From assembly GCA_963785815.1 (NCBI GenBank), contig CAWAWN010000001.1, forward strand, positions 1,302,001 to 1,366,000: a stretch of 64,000 nucleotides of DNA, written 5' to 3'. Each line of letters opens with the position of its first letter. Position 1 is the stretch's first letter. Below, in pieces: positions 33,963 through 41,022 of this stretch. The DNA comes from UBA4742 sp963785815. Its GTDB lineage: Bacteria; Actinomycetota; Acidimicrobiia; Acidimicrobiales; Acidimicrobilacustridaceae. The notes under the pieces are model-generated. The model was given only the letters and a program-made list of their open reading frames with translations. It did not search any database and was not told the DNA's origin. A program made the translations under genes and the position numbers.

Positions 33963-36208
33963 TCCGCCTCGGCGTTCGACTGACCGTCAACGGCGGTCGG
34001 GAGGCGCTCGTGCGCCTCGTCGTCACCGCCGCGGCCGTCGCCCTGGGCGTCGGTCTCCTCCTGGTCACCGTGGCCGGCATCAACGCGGTGCAGGCTCAGA
34101 ACAAGCGCATCGCGTGGCTCAACACCTCCTCGCACAACCTGCGACCCAGTGTCGACGAGGCGACCTCGGACCCGTTGTGGGCGACAGCCGCACTCGACGA
34201 GTACCGCGGCTCGATCATCCAGCGGATCGACGTGGCCCCCACCGGTCCACGCTCGCCGGTCCCGCCCGGGATCCCAGGCCTCCCCCACGCCGAGCAGTTC
34301 TACGCCTCCCCGGCCCTGGCCCGACTCCTGCGCACCACCCCCGCCGCCGAGCTGGGTGACCGCTACCCCGGTCACCAGGTAGGCGTCGTCGGGCCTTCGG
34401 CGCTCGCCTCGCCGAACTCGCTCGTCATCATCATCGGCCACAGCGTCGCGGACCTCTCGCAGACACCGGGCGCGCACGAGGTCCGAAGCATCGAGACGGC
34501 TCCGCAGGGTACGCCCGGGGACGCGCACCCCGATCGGATCGAGTTCATCCTGGCAGTGGTCGCCGGCGCCCTCTTGCTGCCGGTTCTCATCTTCATCGGA
34601 GCGGCCACCCGCCTAGCTGCCGCGCGGCGGGAGCAACGATTCGCCGCCATGCGCCTCGTCGGTGCCACGCCCCGTCAGGTCTCGATCGTCGCTGCCACCG
34701 AGGCGTGCGTCGCCGCCGCGTGTGGCGTTGCCGGTGGCTTCGCCCTGTTCTTCCTGCTGCGGTCACCGATTGCGGGGGTGCCGTTCACCGGCCAGCCGTT
34801 CTTCCCAGGCGACCTCTCGCTGGGTCTGTCCGACACCCTGATCATCGCGACCGGTGTCCCGATCGCCGCTGTCGTCGCCGCCCGCCTCGCCCTGCGGCGG
34901 GTGCAGATCTCCCCGCTCGGCGTGACCCGCCGAGTCACGCCCCCCGCCCCACGCGCCTGGCGGGTGATCCCGCTTCTGATCGGTTTGGCCGAGCTCGTCT
35001 TCTTCGTCGGTCGCCGGCCCGCCACCACCGGCAGCCAGATCCTCGCCTACGGCACCGGCTTCCTGCTCGTCATGGTCGGGCTCGTCATCGCCGGCCCCTG
35101 GATCACGATGCTGATCTCCCGCATGCTGGCTCGCAAGACAGGGCGACCGGCCGTCCTCATCGCCGGGCGACGCCTCTCGGACAACCCCCGAGCCGCGTTT
35201 CGGGCCGTCAGCGGGCTCATCGTCGCGCTCTTCATCGCCACCGCGACGGTCGGGATCATCACAACCATCGTCGCCTACCACACCGCTTCCACCGGGGGGG
35301 CGGCCGGCCGCGACATCTTGTACGCGGAGCTCGCCGACGGGCAGCCGTTCGAGCCGGCCACGCCGGCAGACGCCACGTCGGCCAACACACTCGCCAGCCG
35401 GCTGACCTCGATCCGAGGCGTCCAGGCCGTCACCATCGTCCGCGACGATCCGCGGCTCGTCCAAGGTCCCGCCACCGGCCCCGGGCCCGCCACCGGACTC
35501 GTTTCGTGCGCCCAGCTCGCCCGCATGCCCACGCTCGGCCGATGTGCACCCGGCGTGGCCGTGGCTTCCATCCCCCTGGGGTTCGGCTCCGGTGCCGGCG
35601 TAGCCGCTCACCCCACTGGGCCAGCATCGGCGTGGCCGGACGCACACATCCCGACCGACCGGCTCGACCGCCTCCCGGCACAGGACGTCTACGTCGATGC
35701 CGGCGGGTCTCCCGGTCCGCTCGAGCGGGCCCGTACTGCCATCGAGCTGGGCGCGCCCATGGCGGGCACCCCCAGCACGGTCGGCGACATCAGCCCCGGC
35801 AACGCGCAACTGCTCGCGAGTTGGCGACAGCTCGCGGACGTCGTCATCGTGGCCAGCCTGGTCATCGCCGCCTGCAGCCTCGCCGTGAGCGTCGCGGCCG
35901 GGCTCGTCGAGCGGAAGCGCCCGTTCAGCCTGCTCCGGCTCACCGGTACGCCACTCGGTGTGCTGCGGCGGGTCGTCGCGCTGGAGGCCGCCGCCCCGCT
36001 CGCGGCGATCGCCGTGCTGTCGGCGGCCGCCGGCCTGCTCGCCGCCCAGCTCTTCCTGCGGTCGCAGCTCAGCGAGACGCTCCAGCCGCTCGGCCTGCAC
36101 TACTACCTGATCGTTGCCACCGGCCTCGTCGTCGCGCTCGGGATCGTCGCCGCCACCCTCCCGCTGCTCGAGCACATCACCGGGCCCGAGGCAACCCGAA
36201 ACGACTGA
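33959..36208 (+). CDS. FtsX-like ABC transporter permease
   Basis: The 749-aa protein has an N-terminal membrane segment, an extracytoplasmic loop, a first FtsX core (about 195-320: RREQRFAAMRLVGATPRQVS), a middle pair of helices, a second extracytoplasmic domain (about 445-620) and a final FtsX core (about 630-740: KRPFSLLRLTGTPLGVLRR). This two-core layout is usual for actinobacterial MacB-like exporters of peptides or antibiotics. It starts four bases before the ATPase stop. Confidence 0.88.
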   Translation: MIRLGVRLTVNGGREALVRLVVTAAAVALGVGLLLVTVAGINAVQAQNKRIAWLNTSSHNLRPSVDEATSDPLWATAALDEYRGSIIQRIDVAPTGPRSPVPPGIPGLPHAEQFYASPALARLLRTTPAAELGDRYPGHQVGVVGPSALASPNSLVIIIGHSVADLSQTPGAHEVRSIETAPQGTPGDAHPDRIEFILAVVAGALLLPVLIFIGAATRLAAARREQRFAAMRLVGATPRQVSIVAATEACVAAACGVAGGFALFFLLRSPIAGVPFTGQPFFPGDLSLGLSDTLIIATGVPIAAVVAARLALRRVQISPLGVTRRVTPPAPRAWRVIPLLIGLAELVFFVGRRPATTGSQILAYGTGFLLVMVGLVIAGPWITMLISRMLARKTGRPAVLIAGRRLSDNPRAAFRAVSGLIVALFIATATVGIITTIVAYHTASTGGAAGRDILYAELADGQPFEPATPADATSANTLASRLTSIRGVQAVTIVRDDPRLVQGPATGPGPATGLVSCAQLARMPTLGRCAPGVAVASIPLGFGSGAGVAAHPTGPASAWPDAHIPTDRLDRLPAQDVYVDAGGSPGPLERARTAIELGAPMAGTPSTVGDISPGNAQLLASWRQLADVVIVASLVIAACSLAVSVAAGLVERKRPFSLLRLTGTPLGVLRRVVALEAAAPLAAIAVLSAAAGLLAAQLFLRSQLSETLQPLGLHYYLIVATGLVVALGIVAATLPLLEHITGPEATRND

Positions 36209-36269
36209 CGAACATCACCGCCCGTCACGACGCTCACCGGCTCGCATCTGGCCGATAGGCCTTCTGGAG

Positions 36270-36342
36270 CACCCCCAACGGGATTCGAACCCGTGCCGCC
36301 ACCTTGAGAGGGTGGTGTCCTAGGCCGCTAGACGATGGGGGC
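36270..36342 (-). tRNA. tRNA-Glu (anticodon CTC)
   Basis: A 73-nt cloverleaf: acceptor GCCCCCA pairs with TGGGGGT, the D arm is GTC...GAC, the anticodon stem CCACC/GGTGG encloses CTCTCAA (anticodon CTC), and the T arm is ACGGG-TTCGAAT-CCCGT. CCA is not encoded. Confidence 0.95.
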
Positions 36343-36456
36343 CGGGACGAGCCGGATCATCATAGCCAGGCACCCCCAGCCCACCCCAATGGGATCCAGA
36401 CACCCCAGATGGCCGCCAGGTGACGCCCGGGTGTCACCTGATCGTCATCTGGGCGC

Positions 36457-36483
36457 GTTCTGGCCCCGCAGGGTGACGGGTAG
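36457..36483 (+). promoter_or_regulatory. SigB/F-like promoter of the hsp20 gene
   Basis: GTTC (36457-36460), 17 bp, then GGGTAG (36478-36483), the same pair of boxes found before the RsbV-RsbW-sigma operon. The -10 overlaps the ribosome site, which would put transcription start about four bases before GTG 36494; a weak point. Confidence 0.4.
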
Positions 36484-36493
36484 GAGGCGGCTC

Positions 36494-36928
36494 GTGAGCT
36501 CGCCCACCCATCCGACGCCCACGCCGGCTCAGGGCACCGAGGCACGCGACCTGCCCGTGAACGTCTTCGCCACCACCAGCTCGACCATGGTGGTGGCCCC
36601 CCTGCCGGGGGTGATGGCCGAGCACGTCCGCGTGGTCGTCTCCGATCGCGAGCTCACCATCACCGCCCACCGCGACGTCGACGCCGACCACGAGTACCTG
36701 CTCCACGAGTGGCATCCGACGGCCTTCGAGCGCACCATCGAGCTGCCCGACGACGTGGGTTGGCCCATCACGGCGGCGGTGGCCAACGGTCTGCTCACCG
36801 TCACCCTGTCCCGGCGCGGCACGCGCCCCGACGACGAGGCCATCTCGATCGTTCCCGCCGCCCCCCGCCACCCCAGCTCGCAAGACGTCCTCGACGTCAT
36901 CGACCTGCGCCACCCCCACCCCGGCTGA
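36494..36928 (+). CDS. Hsp20/alpha-crystallin-like small heat-shock protein
   Basis: The 144-aa protein has the alpha-crystallin beta-sandwich signature. It includes MVVAPLPGVMAEHVRVVVSD, LTITAHRD, HEWHPTAFERTIELPDDVG and the family-defining VANGLLTVTLSRR (A-x-x-x-N-G-x-L motif) near residue 98. It is an ATP-independent holdase for unfolded proteins. GTG 36494 has the strong ribosome site TAGGAGG six bases upstream. An anti-sigma-type ATPase gene follows 32 bases downstream, which links it to stress signalling. Confidence 0.85.
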   Translation: MSSPTHPTPTPAQGTEARDLPVNVFATTSSTMVVAPLPGVMAEHVRVVVSDRELTITAHRDVDADHEYLLHEWHPTAFERTIELPDDVGWPITAAVANGLLTVTLSRRGTRPDDEAISIVPAAPRHPSSQDVLDVIDLRHPHPG

Positions 36929-36960
36929 CCGACCGGGCCGATGGTGCGAGGTGGGCTGGG

Positions 36961-37371
36961 ATGACGGTGGAGCAGCTGGCCATCACGGTGCGTCCGGAGA
37001 ACGACAGCGTGGCCGCCGTGCGCCACTTCGCCGCCTTCGCCCAGCGCGTCCTGGGGGCCGAGGCCGACCCCGAGGTGGCGGCGGTGATCACCAGCGAGCT
37101 GGTGGCCAACGCCGTCGCGGTGGCGGCCGGCGAGATCACCGTGACCATCCGCTGCCTCGGCACCTGCCTGCGCATCGAGGTCCACGACCACGGCTACGGC
37201 ATGCCCGAGGTGCAGCACCCGCGGCCCTCCGACGCCGGCGGTCGCGGTCTGCTCATCGTGGACCAGCTGGCCGACGAGTGGGGCGTGCAGCAGTTCCTGC
37301 CCGGCAAGATCGTGTGGTTCGAGCTGGGACCGCACCCGGCCCCTGTCGACCATGGCAGCATCGGTGGGTGA
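36961..37371 (+). CDS. RsbW-like anti-sigma-factor ATPase
   Basis: This 136-aa stand-alone GHKL ATPase (HATPase_c_2) has an N-box ITSELVANAVAVA near residue 43, a G1-box VHDHGYGMP near 75 and a G2-box GGRGLLIVDQLAD near 95. Such proteins are serine kinases that hold a sigma factor or phosphorylate an RsbV-type antagonist. It probably works with the sigma operon about 2 kb away. It overlaps the agmatine deiminase gene by four bases (GTGA). Confidence 0.85.
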   Translation: MTVEQLAITVRPENDSVAAVRHFAAFAQRVLGAEADPEVAAVITSELVANAVAVAAGEITVTIRCLGTCLRIEVHDHGYGMPEVQHPRPSDAGGRGLLIVDQLADEWGVQQFLPGKIVWFELGPHPAPVDHGSIGG

Positions 37372-38468
37372 GCGCACCTCGGGCCTCCACCCCGGCGGCT
37401 GACGGCTACCACCTCCCCGCCGAGTGGGAGCCCCACGCCGCCTGCTGGATGGCCTGGCCCACCCGCCCCGACACCTGGCGCGACGACGCCGGCCCGGCCC
37501 AGGAGGCGTTCGCGGCCGTGGCCAACGCCATCGCCGCCACCGAGGCGTTGACCATGGCCGTGGGTGCCGGCCACCTCGAGCAGGCCAGGGCCCTGCTCGA
37601 CCCCCGCGTGACCATCGTCGAGCTCGACACCGACGACGCCTGGATGCGCGACATCGGCCCCAGCGTGGTCGTCGACGCGGCCGGCCACCGTCGGGGGGTC
37701 GACTGGGTCTTCAACGCCTGGGGTGGTCTCGACGGCGGGCTCTACGCGCCCTGGGACCGCGACGACCGGGCGGCAGCCGCCGTGTGCGAGGTCGAGGGCA
37801 TCGACCGCTACCGGGCCCCCCTGGTGCTCGAGGGCGGCTCCATCCACGTCGACGGCGAGGGCACGCTGCTCACCACCGAGCAGTGCCTGCTCAACCCCAA
37901 CCGCAACCCGACGCTCACCCGCGCCGAGATCGAGGGCCACCTGCGTGACCACACCGGGGCCCGGGCCGTCATCTGGCTGGGCGAGGGCGTGTGGGGCGAC
38001 GAGACCGACGGCCACGTCGACAACCTGGCCTGCTTCGTCCGTCCCGGCGTGGTCGCCCTGACCTGGACCGACGACCGCGACGACCCCCAGCACGCCATCT
38101 CCGTCGACGCCCGCCGGCGGCTCGAGACCGCCGTGGACGCCCAGGGGCGCACGATCGAGGTGCACCTCGTCCCCCAACCCCGGCCCCGACCCATCACCGA
38201 GCGCGAGGCGGCCGGCATCAAGCCGGCGCCGGGCACCAAGCCCCGCCCGGCCGGCGACCGCCTGGCGGCCAGCTACGTGAACTTCTACCTGGCCAACGGC
38301 CAGGTGGTGCTGCCCCGCCTCGATCCGGCCCTCGACGACGACGCGGCCGCCATCGTCGAGGGCCTGTTCCCCAGCCGGACCGTGGTGGGGGTCGAAACCC
38401 GGGAGGTCCTGCTGGGCGGCGGCAACATCCACTGCATCACCCAGCAGGTTCCCGCGGCCGCCCCATGA
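37368..38468 (+). CDS. aguA: Agmatine deiminase
   Basis: This 366-aa porphyromonas-type peptidyl-arginine-deiminase-fold enzyme hydrolyses agmatine to N-carbamoylputrescine and ammonia. It has the start PAEWEPHAACWMAWPTRP, DDAWMRDIGPSVV (catalytic Asp/Arg), NAWGG, LEGGSIHVDGEG, a His in DGHVDNLACFV, and the C-terminal nucleophilic Cys in GGGNIHCITQQVP near residue 354. Coupling to the anti-sigma ATPase suggests a stress-induced polyamine function; N-carbamoylputrescine amidase is not in the window. Confidence 0.93.
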   Translation: MSAPRASTPAADGYHLPAEWEPHAACWMAWPTRPDTWRDDAGPAQEAFAAVANAIAATEALTMAVGAGHLEQARALLDPRVTIVELDTDDAWMRDIGPSVVVDAAGHRRGVDWVFNAWGGLDGGLYAPWDRDDRAAAAVCEVEGIDRYRAPLVLEGGSIHVDGEGTLLTTEQCLLNPNRNPTLTRAEIEGHLRDHTGARAVIWLGEGVWGDETDGHVDNLACFVRPGVVALTWTDDRDDPQHAISVDARRRLETAVDAQGRTIEVHLVPQPRPRPITEREAAGIKPAPGTKPRPAGDRLAASYVNFYLANGQVVLPRLDPALDDDAAAIVEGLFPSRTVVGVETREVLLGGGNIHCITQQVPAAAP

Positions 38469-38522
38469 CCCCGGCCGAGCCCGGATCGTCGGGGATCGAA
38501 CCGGATGAGCGACGTCCGCCGG

Positions 38523-38720
38523 TCAGCGACCGCCCAGGGCCCGCTCCAGCTCGGTCTTGCTCATCTTCGAGCGGCCCTTGATGTTGTGGCGCTTGGCCTT
38601 CTCGTAGAGCTCGTCGTAGGTCCGATCGCCGGACCCGCGACCGTCGGACGGGACCCCCCCGGCGGCTCGGGACGGCGAGTAGCCGCTGCCCCGACGGGCG
38701 TATCGGATGTCTCGAGGCAT
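38523..38720 (-). CDS. Rho_N-domain mini-protein
   Basis: A 65-aa basic protein whose C-terminal 35 residues (TYDELYEKAKRHNIKGRSKM, then SKTELERAL) match the Rho termination factor N-terminal/SAP-like helix-extended-helix motif that binds nucleic acid. The N-terminal half is Gly/Ser/Arg rich and probably disordered. The ATG has GAGGAGACGAC upstream. Such small proteins are frequent next to stress genes in actinobacteria; their function is unknown. Confidence 0.8.
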   Translation of the reverse strand: MPRDIRYARRGSGYSPSRAAGGVPSDGRGSGDRTYDELYEKAKRHNIKGRSKMSKTELERALGGR

Positions 38721-38772
38721 GTCGTCTCCTCACAAGGGGCTTCGGCCCGCCGGATGCGGGCCAGACCGGTGC

Positions 38773-38798
38773 CTACCCACCAGAGCGGGAGGCCAGAC
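38773..38798 (-). promoter_or_regulatory. Weak SigB/F-like promoter for the Rho_N gene
   Basis: On the minus strand GTCT, 16 bp, GGGTAG precede the Rho_N gene by about 50 bases. The -10 is identical to the three plus-strand sites; the -35 has changes from GTTC. Confidence 0.3.
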
Positions 38799-38873
38799 CC
38801 CGATCTGGGTTCGCCGAACCGGGGCGGTCGGATGGCCCGGTCGGCGCCAGGGCGCCCGTCGGCCGACCGGCCG

Positions 38874-38899
38874 GTTCTACTCCGGGTCGTGGGGGGTAG
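38874..38899 (+). promoter_or_regulatory. SigB/F-like promoter P1 of the sigma operon
   Basis: GTTC, a 16-bp spacer and GGGTAG, preceded by CCG and with the extended form GGTTCTA shared exactly with P2. This matches the general form GTTT-N14-16-GGGTA known for SigB/SigF in Gram-positive bacteria. Confidence 0.5.
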
Positions 38900-38922
38900 G
38901 TGAGGGCCTCGTACGACCACGC

Positions 38923-38949
38923 GAGCGTCGCCCGGCCCGGGCGACGCTC
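38923..38949. other. Perfect 13-bp inverted repeat in the sigma operon leader
   Basis: GAGCGTCGCCCGG and CCGGGCGACGCTC flank a single C. It lies just downstream of P1, so it would fold in a P1 transcript or block P1 read-through. Confidence 0.6.
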
Positions 38950-38986
38950 CACGTTGTCGGTCGGATTCCCGCCACCGGCCGGCGAA

Positions 38987-39028
38987 GCACAGGACCCGGA
39001 CACCTTCCCTCCCGTCCGGGTTCTGTGC
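38987..39028. other. 15-bp stem-loop in the sigma operon leader
   Basis: GCACAGGACCCGGAC (38987-39001) pairs with GTCCGGGTTCTGTGC (39014-39028), one G-T pair, 12-base pyrimidine-rich loop. It lies immediately before P2. Confidence 0.6.
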
Positions 39029-39041
39029 GCGTCCGCTCGCG

Positions 39042-39067
39042 GTTCTAGCCCCCGACGAGCGGGGTAG
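39042..39067 (+). promoter_or_regulatory. SigB/F-like promoter P2 of the sigma operon
   Basis: GTTC (39042-39045), 16 bp, GGGTAG (39062-39067). A start near 39074 would leave a 24-base leader to the small ORF at 39098. Confidence 0.6.
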
Positions 39068-39097
39068 AGACGGAGCGATCCGACGGAGAGGACCACC

Positions 39098-39193
39098 ATG
39101 ACCGAGCCCGGCAGCACCCTTGACGACCCGATCGCGGCTGTCGATCCACCCTGGGGAGTCGTCGTGAGCCCGTCGGTAACCTTCCGCCCATGA
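39098..39193 (+). CDS. 31-aa upstream ORF translationally coupled to rsbV
   Basis: ATG 39098 follows GGAGAGG at ideal spacing. The frame reads MTEPGSTLDDPIAAVDPPWG, continues to SVTFRP and stops at TGA overlapping the STAS gene start (ATGA, 39190-39193). It has no known domain. The STAS gene itself has no good ribosome site, so its translation probably depends on this ORF. It may be a leader peptide or a real micro-protein. Confidence 0.6.
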   Translation: MTEPGSTLDDPIAAVDPPWGVVVSPSVTFRP

Positions 39194-39513
39194 CCGACCT
39201 CGAAGGTCCCCTCCAGGTCGAGGCCTCCGATCAGGACGGCGAGCTGGTGCTGGTCCTCCACGGTGAGCTGGACCCGCACACCGCGCCGCTGCTGCGTGAC
39301 CGCATCGACCAGTCGCTCACCGCGGCCACCACCACCCTGGTGCTCGACGTGCGCGGCCTGCGGTTCATCGACTCGTCGGGCCTGCGGGTCATCATCGGGG
39401 CCCACAAGGAGATGATCGGGCGCGACGGTCGGCTGGTGCTGCGCGCGCCCACCGACACCACCCGTCGACTGCTCGACATCACCGGCCTGGTCGACCACAT
39501 CGAGATCGACTGA
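39190..39513 (+). CDS. STAS-domain anti-sigma-factor antagonist (RsbV/SpoIIAA type)
   Basis: The 107-aa protein is a single STAS domain: LVLHGELDPHTAPLLRDRI, then LVLDVRGLRFIDSSGLRVII with the phosphorylatable serine in DSSG near residue 61. In its unphosphorylated form it would bind the RsbW-like kinase and free the sigma factor. The order antagonist-kinase-sigma is the classical SigB module. Confidence 0.92.
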   Translation: MTDLEGPLQVEASDQDGELVLVLHGELDPHTAPLLRDRIDQSLTAATTTLVLDVRGLRFIDSSGLRVIIGAHKEMIGRDGRLVLRAPTDTTRRLLDITGLVDHIEID

Positions 39514-39517
39514 CTCC

Positions 39518-39892
39518 GTGGGCCACGACATCCGAGTCGTCGTCCCGGCCCAGAACCGCTTCCTGCGCATCGCCCGGCTCACCGCGGCCGGCGTGGCCAC
39601 GAACCTGGGCTTCGACCTGCGCGACATCGAGGACCTGCGGGTGGCGGTGGACGAGATGTGCGCCGTCATCATCGACGGCGTCGACACCGACGCCGACCTC
39701 GAGCTGCGCTACATCCTCGACGGGGACCGCCTGGAGATCGAGGGGCGCTGCGCCCAGCCGGGCTCGCCCCCCGACATCCATCCCGTGGCCCGCGAGCTGC
39801 TGACCCTGACCGCGGACGAGTTCCACGTGGACGGCGACGGCGCGATGCGCTCGTTCCGGTTGGTGAAGCGCCGTCGCGATCCGTCGTCCTGA
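39518..39892 (+). CDS. RsbW-like anti-sigma factor
   Basis: The 124-aa protein keeps the shape of an RsbW/SpoIIAB kinase N-terminal half: FLRIARLTAAGVATNLGFDL and DLRVAVDEMCAVIIDGVDTD, the usual N-box helix, but with no clear Asn at the N-box (DEMCAVII) and no obvious glycine-rich G2 box. It may bind the sigma factor without strong kinase activity, or kinase work may be done by the protein at 36961. It is one base from coupling with the sigma gene (TGATG). Confidence 0.8.
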   Translation: MGHDIRVVVPAQNRFLRIARLTAAGVATNLGFDLRDIEDLRVAVDEMCAVIIDGVDTDADLELRYILDGDRLEIEGRCAQPGSPPDIHPVARELLTLTADEFHVDGDGAMRSFRLVKRRRDPSS

Positions 39893-40677
39893 TGGACACC
39901 GACCCGTCGGCTGGCGAGCGCCAGGCCGCGGAGCGCGACGCGGCCTTCGCCACCTATCGGCGCACGGGTGACCGACGGTTGCGCAACCAGCTGGTCGAGG
40001 AGAACCGGGGCGTGGCCGAGTACTTCATCAAGCGCTACGCCCACCGCGGCGTGCCCGCGGATGACCTGCGCCAGATCTCGCTGCTGGCCGTCGTCTCCGC
40101 CGTCGACCGCTACGACCCCAGCCTGGGGGTCGCCTTCTCGACCTTCGCCAGTCGCACCATCGAGGGCGAGCTCAAGCGCTACCTGCGGGACCGGACCTGG
40201 ATGGTGCGACCGCCGCGGCGGGCCCAGGAGCTGCACCTGGAGCTGCGCCGGGCCGACGAGGAGCTGAGCCACCAGCTGGGCCGCTCCCCGACCATCGCCG
40301 AGCTGGCCACCGCGGTGGACGCCAGCGAGGACCACGTGCTCGAGGCCCTGGAAGCCGGCGTGGCCCACCAGGCCACCAGCCTCGACCAACCCCAGGCCGG
40401 CGCGACCGGCGACGACGGGCGCTCGGTGGGCGACCGCGTCCTGGTGGACCGCGAGTCGGGCTTCGAGGACGTGGAGCGGGCCGAGGTGGTCAACGCCTTG
40501 CTGGCCGAGCTGCCCGAGCGCGAGCGCGAAGTCATCCGCCTGCGCTTCTTCGAGAACCTGACCCAGCCCGAGATCGCCCAGCGGATGGGGGTGAGCCAGT
40601 CCTACCTGTCGCGGATCATCCGCCGCACGCTGGTCGACATGCGCCAGCGGCTCAGCCAGTCCGACGCCCTGGAGTGA
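39892..40677 (+). CDS. SigB/SigF/SigG-type RNA polymerase sigma factor
   Basis: The 261-aa sigma-70 group 3 protein has region 2 RNQLVEENRGVAEYFIKRYA, then DDLRQISLLAVVSAVDRYDP and FSTFASRTIEGELKRYLRDR; region 3 RRAQELHLELRRADEELSHQ; and region 4 LLAELPEREREVIRLRFFEN with the HTH TQPEIAQRMGVSQSYLSRII. It would direct RNA polymerase to GTTC-N16-GGGTAG promoters, including the two in front of its own operon. Overlapping stop/start (TGATG) with the anti-sigma gene keeps stoichiometry. Confidence 0.93.
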   Translation: MDTDPSAGERQAAERDAAFATYRRTGDRRLRNQLVEENRGVAEYFIKRYAHRGVPADDLRQISLLAVVSAVDRYDPSLGVAFSTFASRTIEGELKRYLRDRTWMVRPPRRAQELHLELRRADEELSHQLGRSPTIAELATAVDASEDHVLEALEAGVAHQATSLDQPQAGATGDDGRSVGDRVLVDRESGFEDVERAEVVNALLAELPEREREVIRLRFFENLTQPEIAQRMGVSQSYLSRIIRRTLVDMRQRLSQSDALE

Positions 40678-40729
40678 GTGGGCGCCGGATCGGGTCGGAG
40701 GTCTCACGCACGCGTCCTGAGGATGGTGT

Positions 40730-40866
40730 GCGGCCGAGCGCCACATCCGCGGCGATTCCGAACCCGATGCAGCAGAGGAGGTCGAACGGCGCCCGCAGTC
40801 GCGGCGGGGCGACCAGGAAGAGGCTGGCGAACGTGAAGCACGCGGTGGCCAGGAAACTCCGGGCCC
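40730..40866 (-). pseudogene. 3'-end fragment of a GT39-like glycosyltransferase gene
   Basis: The minus strand encodes CFTFASLFLVAPPRLRAPFD and LLCCIGFGIA, the C-terminal end of the gene at 44457-45908. Bases 40758-40854 match 44572-44668 at 92 of 97 positions without gaps. Nothing else of the gene is present on this side. It lies immediately outside the left end of the island and marks a past duplication or replacement. Confidence 0.8.
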
Positions 40867-41000
40867 CATCCGTCGCGGCTGACCGCGGGCGTCGGCGTTG
40901 GATCCGTCGCCATCCGCCGACCTCCCGCTCAGGGTGTGGCCACGAGGTGACCATCGGGCCTCAGCGCGGACCCGGCGCACCCGCGACCAGCCTGTTCGTT

Positions 41001-41022
41001 GCTCGGGGGGGAGGACTCGAAC
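41001..41022. repeat. Left att copy (tRNA-Gln 3' end)
   Basis: Begins GCTCGGGGGGGAGGACTCGA and is identical over 22 bp to 52870-52891. Its right end is interrupted by the IS element; the last eight bases ACTCGAAC were duplicated by that insertion. Confidence 0.8.

Noticed and set aside
38490..38510. GGGGATCGAACCGG resembling a tRNA T-arm
   Set aside because: No acceptor or anticodon stem can be formed around it.
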